DNA of 11,948 nucleotides from Tateyamaria sp. (GCA_018668195.1 JABITU010000282.1:1-11948), one strand, 5' to 3'. Shown: positions 1 through 7,247, numbered from the stretch's first letter. Program-made: numbers and translations. The notes: a model not told the origin generated them from the letters alone.

Positions 1-2
1 AA

Positions 3-650
3 CTGTCCGAAGCGGGACTGGTCGACGAGGTCGAACTGCATGTAATTCCGGACGACCACGGCAGCTTCGAAGTCGGCCCGTTCGAAATCACCTATCTTCC
101 GCTTGCGCATTCGATCGCCGAGGGAAATGCGCTGCTGATCGACACGCCGCACGGGCGCATTTTCCACACCGGCGACTGGAAGCTCGACGAAGACCCCATC
201 ATCGGCGAGCCGACGACCGAGGCAGAGCTGACCGAGATCGGCGACGAGGGCGTGCTCGCGCTGGTCTGCGACAGCACCAATGTTTTCAATCCCGCGCCCA
301 GCGGATCCGAAGGCGCGGTCCACAAGGGGCTGCTCGAAGAAGTCCAGCGGCATGCGGGCAAGCGCGTGCTGGTGACGACCTTCGCCAGCAATGTCGCGCG
401 GCTGCAGACGCTGGGCGATGTCGCACGCGAAACCGGGCGTCAGGTGTGCGTTGCAGGGCATTCGCTCGACCGCATCATCGAGGTGGCGCGCACTGGCATT
501 CCGATCCTGATGGTCGAACAAAATGCCCGTCAAGCGCTCGAGATTGCAGACAAAGGCTATGTTTTGGTGCAGGGGCGCAATGCGTATACAGGGACAGGCA
601 AGGAATTGCTCGCTGACCCGGAAGTGCGCAAGAGCTTCCTTGGGGGATGA
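3..650 (+). CDS. 5'-truncated RNase J fragment fused in frame to LivF C-terminus (chimeric ORF)
   Basis: The frame is open from base 3 and runs off the left edge. Codons 1 to about 161 read as the second half of the metallo-beta-lactamase domain and the start of the beta-CASP domain of ribonuclease J, a 5'-3' exo/endoribonuclease. Visible landmarks are the metal-ligand motifs LPLAHSIAEGNA and FHTGDWK, then VCDSTNVF, SGSE and TTFASNVARLQT. The match stops abruptly after RSLDRIIEVA-like residues (HSLDRIIEVA), where RNase J should continue for several hundred residues. From about codon 163 the sequence is the C-terminus of LivF, the ATPase of a branched-chain amino acid ABC importer (GIPILMVEQNARQALEIADKG, ending in VRKSFLGG). 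livH and livM follow, so the LivF part belongs to the downstream operon. Third codon positions are strongly G/C before the join and more A/T-rich after it. I infer a chimeric junction; neither half is functional as it stands. Confidence 0.85.
   Translation: MSEAGLVDEVELHVIPDDHGSFEVGPFEITYLPLAHSIAEGNALLIDTPHGRIFHTGDWKLDEDPIIGEPTTEAELTEIGDEGVLALVCDSTNVFNPAPSGSEGAVHKGLLEEVQRHAGKRVLVTTFASNVARLQTLGDVARETGRQVCVAGHSLDRIIEVARTGIPILMVEQNARQALEIADKGYVLVQGRNAYTGTGKELLADPEVRKSFLGG
483..500 (+). other. Junction between RNase J and livF sequence
   Basis: The homology switches within the codons GTG GCG CGC ACT GGC ATT. RNase J proteins typically continue IxVAxATGYL here, and LivF proteins read xxIxxTGIPILMVEQN. 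Both genes can therefore carry a GCGCGC/ACTGGC-like string, and such microhomology would let either an assembler or a recombination event join them. The exact breakpoint cannot be fixed to a base without parent sequences. Confidence 0.6.
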
Positions 651-652
651 CG

Positions 653-790
653 ATGATGAGAAGAGATTTTGGCGCCAATAGGGCGTATCATGGGCCGCTC
701 GCTGACACAGTGGTGCAAACGCATGATGACTGCGGCACCGAGAGGCCAAAATTCGGTGGCTGTTGTGGCCTATGCGAGGGTTGGCAATGA
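653..790 (+). CDS. Small Cys-rich protein (45 aa) inside the liv operon, unknown function
   Basis: An uninterrupted 45-codon ORF starts 2 bases after the livF stop and ends in a TGA (788-790) that overlaps the livH ATG (787-789) as ATGA. That is the same coupling seen between livH and livM. A G-rich ribosome-binding sequence (GGGGGA, 642-647) lies 5 bases before the first of two adjacent ATGs. The product begins MMRRDFGANRAYHGPLADT and has a charged middle. It ends in a Cys/Gly-rich tail, FGGCCGLCEGWQ, with cysteines at residues 27, 37, 38 and 41. There is no signal peptide or membrane segment, so it is probably cytosolic. The tail could bind a metal or be redox active, but no known domain is recognised. 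The exact fit between the neighbouring genes is the main evidence that it is coding. It could still be a chance ORF in a 136-base spacer. Confidence 0.6.
   Translation: MMRRDFGANRAYHGPLADTVVQTHDDCGTERPKFGGCCGLCEGWQ
776..780 (+). promoter_or_regulatory. Ribosome-binding site deciding the livH start
   Basis: GAGGG lies 6 bases upstream of the ATG at 787. Earlier in-frame starts (TTG 763, ATG 772) have no comparable Shine-Dalgarno sequence and would add only MWPMRGLA-type residues not expected at a LivH N-terminus. The site lies inside the end of the 45-aa ORF, which fits translational coupling. Confidence 0.6.
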
Positions 791-1800
791 TCGATTTTCT
801 CAACGCTCTGGTGGCTCTTTCAAATTTCGTTTTGATCCCTGCCATCGCCTACGGATCGCAGCTGGCGCTTGGCGCGCTTGGTGTCACGCTGATTTATGGC
901 ATCCTGAGGTTCTCCAACTTCGCCCATGGTGACACGATGGCCTTCGGCACGATGGCCACGATCCTGATCACATGGGGCTTTCAGAGTCTCGGCATAAGCG
1001 CCGGGCCTTTGCCAACGGCCCTCCTCGCCTTGCCCTTCGGGATCATCTGTTGTGCACTTTTTGTGCTGGCAACAGACCGGAGCATTTATCGTTCTTACCG
1101 CAACCAAAAGGCGAAACCCATCATCTTCGTAATGGTGTCCCTTGGTGTCATGTTCATTATGAATGGACTCGTTCGCTTTATCATTGGCCCTAACGATCAA
1201 CGCTTTTCAGACGGCGAACGCTTCATCATTTCGGTGCGGGAATTCAAAGCGCTGACCGGGCTTAAGGAAGGTTTGGCGATCAAGACAACGCAGGGGCTGA
1301 CCGTGGTTACAGCCGTCATTGTGGTGGTACTGCTCTTTTACTTTCTGAACCGCACGCGCACGGGCAAATCCATGCGCGCCTATTCCGATAACGAAGATCT
1401 GGCGTTGCTGTCGGGCATCAACCCTGAACGAGTTGTTCTGGTCACATGGTTAATTGTAGCTGCAATCGCAACGGTCGCGGGCGTGCTCTATGGTCTCGAC
1501 AAGTCATTCAAACCTTTTGTTTACTTCCAACTGCTGCTGCCGATCTTTGCTTCGGCCATTGTCGGTGGTCTGGGCAATCCCCTGGGTGCCATCGCGGGTG
1601 GGTTCACCATCGCCTTTTCTGAGGTGATGATCACCTATGCTTGGAAAAAAGTGGCCGGCTATGCCCTGCCTGACGCGCTGGCGCCCGACAGCCTGGTCCA
1701 GCTTTTGTCGACAGATTATAAATTTGCCGTCAGCTTTGTGATCCTGCTAATTGTGCTTTTGTTCAGGCCCACAGGGCTATTCGCGGGGAAATCCGTATGA
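787..1800 (+). CDS. livH: Branched-chain amino acid ABC transporter permease, LivH family
   Basis: One of two inner-membrane permeases of a HAAT-family importer for branched-chain or related amino acids. It would pair with LivM and be driven by LivG/LivF. The 337-residue protein is almost entirely hydrophobic helices. Family signs are the N-terminal GSQLALGALGVTLIYGILRF followed by NFAHGD (the LivH N-F-A-H-G-D/E motif), RTGKSMRAYSDNEDLALLSGI (the cytoplasmic loop contacting the ATPase), and the late AIVGGLGNPLGAIAGGF stretch ending in RPTGLFAG. It is somewhat longer than E. coli LivH because of an extended loop around residues 140-175. The start at 787 is chosen for its ribosome-binding site. 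Its stop overlaps the livM start by 4 bases (ATGA). The actual substrate cannot be read from the permease, since members of this family also carry urea or amides. Confidence 0.92.
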   Translation: MIDFLNALVALSNFVLIPAIAYGSQLALGALGVTLIYGILRFSNFAHGDTMAFGTMATILITWGFQSLGISAGPLPTALLALPFGIICCALFVLATDRSIYRSYRNQKAKPIIFVMVSLGVMFIMNGLVRFIIGPNDQRFSDGERFIISVREFKALTGLKEGLAIKTTQGLTVVTAVIVVVLLFYFLNRTRTGKSMRAYSDNEDLALLSGINPERVVLVTWLIVAAIATVAGVLYGLDKSFKPFVYFQLLLPIFASAIVGGLGNPLGAIAGGFTIAFSEVMITYAWKKVAGYALPDALAPDSLVQLLSTDYKFAVSFVILLIVLLFRPTGLFAGKSV

Positions 1801-3101
1801 CCGATACCACACGCAACTTCATCTACTTTACTGGCATTGCAGCGCTGATCGTCGGCACGGGACTAATGACCTCTTGGAACCTTGCCATTACGATCATGAA
1901 TTTTGGTCTGATCTCGGCCATTATGGCGCTTGGTGTGAACCTGCAGTGGGGCTTTGCCGGACTGTTCAATGTTGGCATCATGGGGTTTGTCGCCCTAGGG
2001 GGGCTTGCCACAGTACTCATATCCATGCCGCCGGTTGATGAGGCTTGGTCTGCTGGTGGGCTACGGGTGGTTCTAGCGCTGGTGCTCGGCGCGGCCACCA
2101 TCGTTGGGGCAATCCTTGCGTACAATGCCCTGCCCAAAGGCCGGGTGCGCACTGTGGGGATGATCGCGCTATTGATAGCCGGCTTTTTCATATATCGCGC
2201 AGTTTTCGACGGCGGGGTGCACGCGGTCGAGGCGGTCAACCCCGCAAATGCTGGCTACCTTGGTGGTCTTGGCCTGCCGGTTCTGTTGGCATGGCCAGTA
2301 GGTGGGGTTTTGGCCGCAGGAGCAGCTTGGATCATAGGCAAGACAGCACTTGGCCTGCGCTCTGATTACCTTGCCATCGCGACGCTTGGCATTGCCGAGA
2401 TTATCATCGCAATTCTAAAAAACGAGGATTGGCTCGCACGTGGGGTAAAGAACGTGGTTGGTCTGCCTCGGCCCGCGCCGTACGAGATTGATCTGCAAAA
2501 CAGTGCAACCTTCGTTGAGCGCGCAGCCAGCCTTGGTATTGACCCCGTTACGGCATCAACCCTGTGGGTCAAAACCATCTATGCAGGCCTGTTCACCGTT
2601 GTGCTAATCGTCCTGTTCATGCTTGCCCAACGCGCCCTGCACTCTCCTTGGGGTCGCATGATGCGTGCCATTCGCGACAATGAAGTCGCGGCAGAGGCCA
2701 TGGGCAAAGATGTCACCGCGCGGCATTTGCAGGTCTTTGTCTTAGGCTCCGCCATCTGCGGCATCGCCGGCGCGATGATGACCACGCTGGACGGGCAGTT
2801 GACGCCTGGTACATACCAACCGCTGCGCTTTACCTTTCTGGTTTGGGTGATGGTGATTGTTGGCGGATCGGGCAACAATCTGGGCGCGGTTCTGGGCGGA
2901 TTCCTGATTTGGTGGCTCTGGGTGATGGTAGAACCGATCGGGCTATGGTTCATGCAGCTTGCGACCATGGGCATGGCCGAAGGCAACTGGCTTCGCGATC
3001 ACTTGTTAGACTCGGCGGCGCACATGCGGCTGCTCACTATGGGTCTGGTTTTGCTGCTGGTGCTTAGGTTCAGCCCCAAAGGACTAATACCCGAGCGATA
3101 A
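1797..3101 (+). CDS. livM: Branched-chain amino acid ABC transporter permease, LivM family
   Basis: Second permease subunit of the same importer, 434 residues, close to the usual LivM length. The core family block is present: GLRSDYLAIATLGIAEIIIAI, then SPWGRMMRAIRDNEVAAEAMGKD (the ATPase-contact loop), GIAGAMMTTLDG, WVMVIVGGSGNNLGAVLGG, and a C-terminus RFSPKGLIPER that is typical of LivM. About 100 residues between the third and fifth helices (roughly residues 80-180) form extra hydrophobic segments with short loops, as in long LivM proteins. Translation is probably coupled to livH through the ATGA overlap. It is the last gene of the liv unit here; a 238-base spacer follows. The binding protein, LivG and most of LivF are missing, apparently lost at the junction near base 490. 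Confidence 0.92.
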   Translation: MTDTTRNFIYFTGIAALIVGTGLMTSWNLAITIMNFGLISAIMALGVNLQWGFAGLFNVGIMGFVALGGLATVLISMPPVDEAWSAGGLRVVLALVLGAATIVGAILAYNALPKGRVRTVGMIALLIAGFFIYRAVFDGGVHAVEAVNPANAGYLGGLGLPVLLAWPVGGVLAAGAAWIIGKTALGLRSDYLAIATLGIAEIIIAILKNEDWLARGVKNVVGLPRPAPYEIDLQNSATFVERAASLGIDPVTASTLWVKTIYAGLFTVVLIVLFMLAQRALHSPWGRMMRAIRDNEVAAEAMGKDVTARHLQVFVLGSAICGIAGAMMTTLDGQLTPGTYQPLRFTFLVWVMVIVGGSGNNLGAVLGGFLIWWLWVMVEPIGLWFMQLATMGMAEGNWLRDHLLDSAAHMRLLTMGLVLLLVLRFSPKGLIPER

Positions 3102-3339
3102 CAGCGCAGTTCCGCAAAGTATAAACGCTCAGGTCAAAATCTGTTGTTGCTACGCACCAAGGTCTTACACATGTAAAAAAGCATCGTACCGTAAAATTCT
3201 GTCTGGCTGGACAGTATTGGCTGGGCGCGTTACGGATTTGCAACGAACTGCGCAGCTTTGGGCAAGTAAAATACCCGCTGAATTGACCGAGCTGAAATCG
3301 CGAACTGAACCAGCTAAGGAACTGAAAGGCTACTTAAAT
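3102..3339. other. Spacer between livM and the 56-aa membrane protein gene
   Basis: No convincing gene is seen. The only inverted repeat noted is short (CTGTC-TGGCTG-GACAG, about 3200-3215) and has no T-run, so it is not a credible intrinsic terminator. The frame of the next gene stays open back to a TTG at 3217, but that extension has no visible ribosome-binding site and an unconvincing residue make-up. I treat it as non-coding. Confidence 0.4.
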
Positions 3340-3510
3340 ATGATCGTAATTGCAGCCGCCCTGTTGGGCGCATTGATTGGCGGCCTGACCGCGCGCAAAC
3401 GCGGTGGCAACCGGTTGGACATCGCCCAGTACGCGGCAGGATACGCAATGGCGTTCATTGTGGTTGGGCTGATCGCCACCGTGATCATAGACCGGGTATT
3501 GAGCGTCTGA
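3340..3510 (+). CDS. Small two-helix membrane protein (56 aa)
   Basis: The product starts MIVIAAALLGALIGGLTARK and has two hydrophobic segments (about residues 1-17 and 32-51) joined by a basic, glycine-rich loop (TARKRGGNRLDIAQYAAG). This predicts a short helical hairpin in the inner membrane. Such roughly 55-residue proteins occur in Rhodobacterales and are sometimes labelled apolipoprotein acyltransferase, which the size makes unlikely. The start is the ATG at 3340, with GAAAGG (3324-3329) 10 bases upstream. An in-frame TTG at 3217 would give 97 residues but adds a soluble stretch with no ribosome-binding site. The gene ends 1 base before the VWA gene, so the two are very likely co-transcribed. 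Function unknown. Confidence 0.7.
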   Translation: MIVIAAALLGALIGGLTARKRGGNRLDIAQYAAGYAMAFIVVGLIATVIIDRVLSV

Positions 3511-3511
3511 T

Positions 3512-4699
3512 ATGTTCATTCCTTTTTTCGAGAGCCTGAGAAAGAATGGCGTTCCCGTCAGCCTGCGCGAATTCCTCGCGTTTCTTGATGGTATGCATGC
3601 AGGTCTGGCGATTTATGATGTCGAAGCGTTCTATTTTCTGGCGCGCACCAGCATGGTCAAGGACGAGCGAAACATCGACAAGTTTGATCGTGCCTTTGCC
3701 GCCGCTTTCGAAGGATTGGAGCAGATTAGCATAGATCAGGTGCTTGAAGCTGTAGATATCCCGCAGGAATGGCTGGAGAAACTGGCCGAAAAGCACCTTA
3801 GCGAAGAAGATCGCGCCGAAATCGAAGCTTTAGGAGGCTTTGATAAGCTCATGGAAACGCTTAAAAAACGTCTAAAGGAGCAAAAGGGTCGTCATCAGGG
3901 CGGCAACAAATGGGTCGGCACGGCGGGGACTTCGCCCTTTGGGGCCTATGGCTACAATCCCGAAGGGGTGCGCATCGGCCAGGACAAATCGCGCCATCAG
4001 CGCGCAACCAAGGTCTGGGACAAACGCGAGTTTAAGAACCTCGATGATACGGTCGAGTTGGGCACACGGAACATCAAGGTGGCTCTTAAGCGGTTGCGCC
4101 GTTGGGCCCGCGACGGCGCAAATGATGAGTTGGACCTGAATGGTACCATTCGCGCGACAGCCGAGCACGGCTACCTTGATGTCAAAACCCGCCCCGAGAG
4201 GCGCAATGCCGTCAAGGTTTTGCTATTTTTCGACATTGGCGGCAGCATGGACCCCCATGTAAAAATCGTAGAAGAGCTTTTTTCGGCTGCCAAATCTGAA
4301 TTCAAGCACCTTGAACACTTCTATTTCCACAACTGCCTGTACGAAGGCGTATGGCGCGACAATCGTCGCCGTTGGGATGCGCAGACCCCAACCCACGAGG
4401 TTTTGCGCACCTACGGTCCTGATTATAAATGTATATTTGTCGGTGACGCCAGCATGTCACCCTATGAAATAGCGTATCCTGGCGGTGCGAACGAGCACTG
4501 GAATGCAGAAGCAGGTCAGGTGTGGCTGGCGCGCGCGCGAGATCAGTGGAAATCCAACCTCTGGATTAACCCAGTGCCCGAGAAATATTGGGGCTACACG
4601 CATTCGATTCAGATGATCCAAGAGGTTTTCGGCGCAGATGCAATGGTCCCCATGACACTCGAGGGATTAAGCCGAGGCATGAAGACGCTAACCCATTAA
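3512..4699 (+). CDS. VWA domain protein, CoxE-like
   Basis: A 395-residue soluble protein with no signal peptide. The N-terminal half (residues 1-130) is helical and includes a charged stretch, MHAGLAIYDVEAFYFLARTS. The middle holds a Gly-rich segment (GTAGTSPFGAYGYNPEG, about 136-152). The C-terminal VWA domain starts near 235 with a MIDAS metal site FFDIGGSMD (D241, G243, S245), and an aspartate at 312 in VGDASMS is a likely further MIDAS residue. VWA proteins of this CoxE/YehP-like group usually act with a MoxR-type AAA+ ATPase in metal insertion or complex maturation. No MoxR gene is visible here, so the partner must be elsewhere. The gene follows the 56-aa membrane protein with a 1-base gap. 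The specific target is unknown. Confidence 0.85.
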   Translation: MFIPFFESLRKNGVPVSLREFLAFLDGMHAGLAIYDVEAFYFLARTSMVKDERNIDKFDRAFAAAFEGLEQISIDQVLEAVDIPQEWLEKLAEKHLSEEDRAEIEALGGFDKLMETLKKRLKEQKGRHQGGNKWVGTAGTSPFGAYGYNPEGVRIGQDKSRHQRATKVWDKREFKNLDDTVELGTRNIKVALKRLRRWARDGANDELDLNGTIRATAEHGYLDVKTRPERRNAVKVLLFFDIGGSMDPHVKIVEELFSAAKSEFKHLEHFYFHNCLYEGVWRDNRRRWDAQTPTHEVLRTYGPDYKCIFVGDASMSPYEIAYPGGANEHWNAEAGQVWLARARDQWKSNLWINPVPEKYWGYTHSIQMIQEVFGADAMVPMTLEGLSRGMKTLTH

Positions 4700-4773
4700 C
4701 GGCAAGATCAGGTCTGAGCAGCCTTATGGAGATAATGGTTGTTCACTGCAACGTTTGCGCACAAAGTGCCCAT

Positions 4774-5937
4774 ATGTCGTCAGCACCCGTATTCCCAATT
4801 GATCCGGCAAGTTTTTATTCCGACCCCTACCCGACACTTGCACAAATGCGCGCAACAGCCCCAGTGTGTTTTGTGCCAGAACTCGGGGCCAATTTGTTCA
4901 CCCGCCGCGACGACATTTTTGAGCAGGAAAAGCGGATCGATGTCTTTTCCAGTCACCAACCCGACGGGCTTTTGACCAAGGTCATGGGCTCGAACATGAT
5001 GCGCAAGGATGGTGCCTCCCATATGGCCGAGCGCAAGGCGCTTTTTCCAGCGCTTAGCCCCCGCACGGTGCGAAACGTACTGGCCCCGCAATTTCACGAG
5101 ATCGTGCAAGGTCATATCGACCAGATCAAGCCGCTGGGTCATTGCGATCTCGTGACTCAGTTTGCCATGCCTGTTTCTGCCGATGCGTTGCGCATTATGA
5201 CAGGTTTGACGAATATGGCCGCCGCCGAAATGGATGCCGCAAGCCAGGCCATGTTGAACGCAGCCGCCAATTATCTGGCCAACCCACAGATTGATACGCA
5301 CGGCCATGCCGCTGCCGCGCAAGTCCTCAGGTTAATACAGGACCGCCTGCCAATTTTACGGGCGGCCCCCGATCAATCAATCATTTCGGTGCTTGATCAG
5401 GCGGGCCTGTCTGTAGACGAAATAGCAGGCAACGTGCGCGTGATCATCGGCGGTGGGCAGAATGAACCGCGCGATGCGATTGCTGGTACAGCCTGGGCCC
5501 TGCTCGCACATCCCAATCAATATACAAGGATCACTGAAGGCACCTGTGATTGGTCCGCAGCGTTCAACGAATATACAAGGCTCGTGGCACCCATTGGCAT
5601 GTCCCCACGGCGGGTTGCGAGGTCTGAACACCTCTGTGAAGTCACCTTTGAGCCAGACGATTTAATCTTTTTCATGTTCGGATCCGCCTGTCGGGATGAG
5701 GCGTATTTCGAAGATCCCAACCGCTTTGACATCACTCGTGACACCGGCCCGGCCATTCCCTTTGGCGCAGGTCCGCATTTTTGTGCAGGCGCGGCCGCCT
5801 CACGGAGCCTGATCGCCGATCATGCGCTGCCGATGCTTTTTGATCAATTACCGGGCCTTTCACTTGCGGGTAACGTGCCGTTCTCGGGATGGGCATTTCG
5901 CGGCCCGACCCATGTGCCTGTCTCATGGGAGACCTAA
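4774..5937 (+). CDS. Cytochrome P450, soluble bacterial type
   Basis: A heme-thiolate monooxygenase of 387 residues, the usual size for soluble bacterial P450s that take electrons from a ferredoxin. The heme-binding loop is FGAGPHFCAG, with C337 as the axial ligand. The K-helix ExxR motif is E266-YT-R269, and DPNRFDITR matches the PERF-like region. The I-helix reads IIGGGQNEPRDAIAG (224-238) and lacks the normal acid-alcohol (E/D)-T pair at the expected position. The start at 4774 (MSSAPVFPIDPASFYSDPYP) matches typical N-termini. ATGs at 4735 (preceded by GGAG at 4728-4731, only 3 bases away) and 4726 are possible and would add 13 or 16 residues, including two cysteines. No ferredoxin or reductase gene is adjacent. 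The substrate cannot be predicted. Confidence 0.9.
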   Translation: MSSAPVFPIDPASFYSDPYPTLAQMRATAPVCFVPELGANLFTRRDDIFEQEKRIDVFSSHQPDGLLTKVMGSNMMRKDGASHMAERKALFPALSPRTVRNVLAPQFHEIVQGHIDQIKPLGHCDLVTQFAMPVSADALRIMTGLTNMAAAEMDAASQAMLNAAANYLANPQIDTHGHAAAAQVLRLIQDRLPILRAAPDQSIISVLDQAGLSVDEIAGNVRVIIGGGQNEPRDAIAGTAWALLAHPNQYTRITEGTCDWSAAFNEYTRLVAPIGMSPRRVARSEHLCEVTFEPDDLIFFMFGSACRDEAYFEDPNRFDITRDTGPAIPFGAGPHFCAGAAASRSLIADHALPMLFDQLPGLSLAGNVPFSGWAFRGPTHVPVSWET

Positions 5938-6009
5938 GCTGGCAGCTTTTCATCACTTCTGTACAAGGTCCAGCTTGCCGATGGCCCTTTTTAACGCCAT
6001 ATCAGCGCA

Positions 6010-6699
6010 ATGATTAAAGCGACCCCAATTTTACTGGCCCTGCTTTACGGGCTTGTCATGTACCGATTTTCCGTTTGGCGCACCTCTCGCGAGCTGGACG
6101 CGCAATCAACCGAACTCGCGGATCCGATGTTGCGTCAGATGTGCAACCAGCTTGCAGGCGCGCTGGAAATCGAAAATATCAAGGTCCACATTTACGAAAT
6201 TGAGCCGGTCAACGGCCTCGCCGCCCCTGATGGCCGCATTTTTATCACGCGGGGATTCTACGACAAGTTCCGCCAAGGCGCAGTGTCAGCATCCGAAATG
6301 GCAACTGTGATTGCGCATGAACTGGGCCACGTTGCTCTTGGTCACAGCCGTCGGCGGATGATCGACTTTTCGGGCCAAAATGCACTTCGCACCGCCTTGG
6401 CAATGATATTGTCCCGATTTCTTCCCGGTGTCGGCGTCTGGATCGCAAACGGTTTGACCACTCTGCTGGCCGCGCGCCTATCCCGCAAAGACGAATATGA
6501 AGCAGATTCCTATGCCGCAGCACTGCTGACCAAGGCCGGGATCGGAATTGGGCCGCAGATCTCATTATTCCACAAGCTCGAGGCTCTCACGCAGTCGAAT
6601 GCTGGCCGAGCGCCCGCTTGGTTGCTCAGCCATCCTAAAACAGTCGAACGCGTCAAAGCACTGGAGGCCTTACAGGCAAAGTGGCGTATTCAAGGCTAG
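6010..6699 (+). CDS. M48 family zinc metallopeptidase, membrane-anchored
   Basis: A 229-residue protein. The first ~20 residues (MIKATPILLALLYGLVMYRF) form one membrane anchor or uncleaved signal segment. The peptidase core shows VNGLAAPDGRIFITRGFYD, then the zinc site VIAHELGHVALGHS (H103, E104, H107). The third ligand is E162 in the RKDEYEADSYAA motif (ExxxD), as in HtpX and Ste24-type M48 enzymes. A hydrophobic stretch between these motifs (about 127-155) may touch the membrane. The C-terminus has LLSHPKTVERVKALEAL, the conserved His-Pro segment of M48 proteins. A role in envelope protein quality control is inferred from the family. The gene lies 72 bases after the P450 with no obvious Shine-Dalgarno sequence, and its stop overlaps the convergent PIN gene by 4 bases. 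Confidence 0.88.
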   Translation: MIKATPILLALLYGLVMYRFSVWRTSRELDAQSTELADPMLRQMCNQLAGALEIENIKVHIYEIEPVNGLAAPDGRIFITRGFYDKFRQGAVSASEMATVIAHELGHVALGHSRRRMIDFSGQNALRTALAMILSRFLPGVGVWIANGLTTLLAARLSRKDEYEADSYAAALLTKAGIGIGPQISLFHKLEALTQSNAGRAPAWLLSHPKTVERVKALEALQAKWRIQG

Positions 6700-7247
6700 A
6701 CCCCGGCCCGCTCGATCGTTTTGCCAAATCGTGGCAACCGCACTTTTTTCATCAAGGCACGCATTGTCCAATCATCGCCGGACAGACGCCTAGCCTCGGC
6801 CAACACAGACTGGGCTACCGGGATAACACGCTCTGGCTGAGCTTCGGCGCAGCCTTGCAAATAACCATCAGGATCAACGCGCACCAATCCCTCTTCGGTC
6901 AGGATGTTGCGGGGAAAATCCTTGGCATTGACGGTCATGATCGCGTCTGAAGATCCCGCAATGGCCGCTGCCAGCACATGCAAATCTCCGGGGTCAGGCA
7001 ACCAAAGACGCGCCTCCAACGCGACTGGATAGCGGATTTCTGCGTTTGGCCAGCCAGCGTTTAATATTGCAATTTCTCCCCGCGCATGCGTTTCGGCTTC
7101 AGGTCCCAGCTTTGCGGCGGCGCGCGCCCATTCTTCAAGAATGCGAGGAGACCATTGAGGCGTAAATAGCCCGGCACGGGCCACACCCAAAACGACTTCG
7201 CGCATCACCGTTGGGTAAAGCACATTTGCGTCGATCATGACCCTCAC
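6696..7247 (-). CDS. PIN-domain protein, putative ribonuclease
   Basis: A 183-residue protein opening MRVMIDANVLYPTVMREVVL, a classic PIN fold N-terminus with D6 and N8. Further candidate acidic metal ligands are E38/E39 in RILEEWARA, D85 and D88 in PDPGDLHVLAAAI, and D110 in TVNAKDFP. All positions for a Mg-dependent RNase site are present. A basic ~50-residue tail (ending VRLPRFGKTIERAGV) follows the PIN core. It resembles the PIN_3-type group often annotated as toxin components, but no antitoxin-sized gene adjoins it. The start is GTG at 7247, which overlaps the stop of the methyltransferase gene as GTGA. The alternative ATG at 7238 would remove MRV and is preceded closely by GAGGG. The stop is shared tail to tail with the M48 gene. 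The RNA target is unknown. Confidence 0.8.
   Translation of the reverse strand: MRVMIDANVLYPTVMREVVLGVARAGLFTPQWSPRILEEWARAAAKLGPEAETHARGEIAILNAGWPNAEIRYPVALEARLWLPDPGDLHVLAAAIAGSSDAIMTVNAKDFPRNILTEEGLVRVDPDGYLQGCAEAQPERVIPVAQSVLAEARRLSGDDWTMRALMKKVRLPRFGKTIERAGV

Noticed and set aside
669..932. 87-codon plus-strand ORF over the livH start
   Set aside because: It overlaps the 45-aa ORF and livH in another frame, has low-complexity basic residues, and no ribosome-binding site.
820..1200. 126-codon minus-strand ORF antisense to livH
   Set aside because: A shadow of the livH coding frame; its residues (many Gly, Arg, His) do not resemble a real protein.
2579..2986. 135-codon minus-strand ORF antisense to livM
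   Set aside because: A shadow of livM, which is a clear family member over its full length.
3217..3339. N-terminal extension of the small membrane protein from TTG 3217
   Set aside because: No ribosome-binding site and an atypical soluble extension; the ATG at 3340 gives the usual ~56-residue hairpin.
4780..5322. 180-codon minus-strand ORF antisense to the P450
   Set aside because: The P450 frame has intact heme and ExxR motifs; the antisense frame shows no domain.
5938..6009. Hairpins AAGCT-GGC-AGCTT followed by TTT, and ATGGC/GCCAT, after the P450
   Set aside because: Stems of only 5 bases and a very short T-run; too weak to call a terminator.
6696..7247. Classical type II toxin-antitoxin pair
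   Set aside because: The PIN gene has toxin-like features but no small antitoxin ORF lies on either side; its neighbours are rlmI and a convergent protease.
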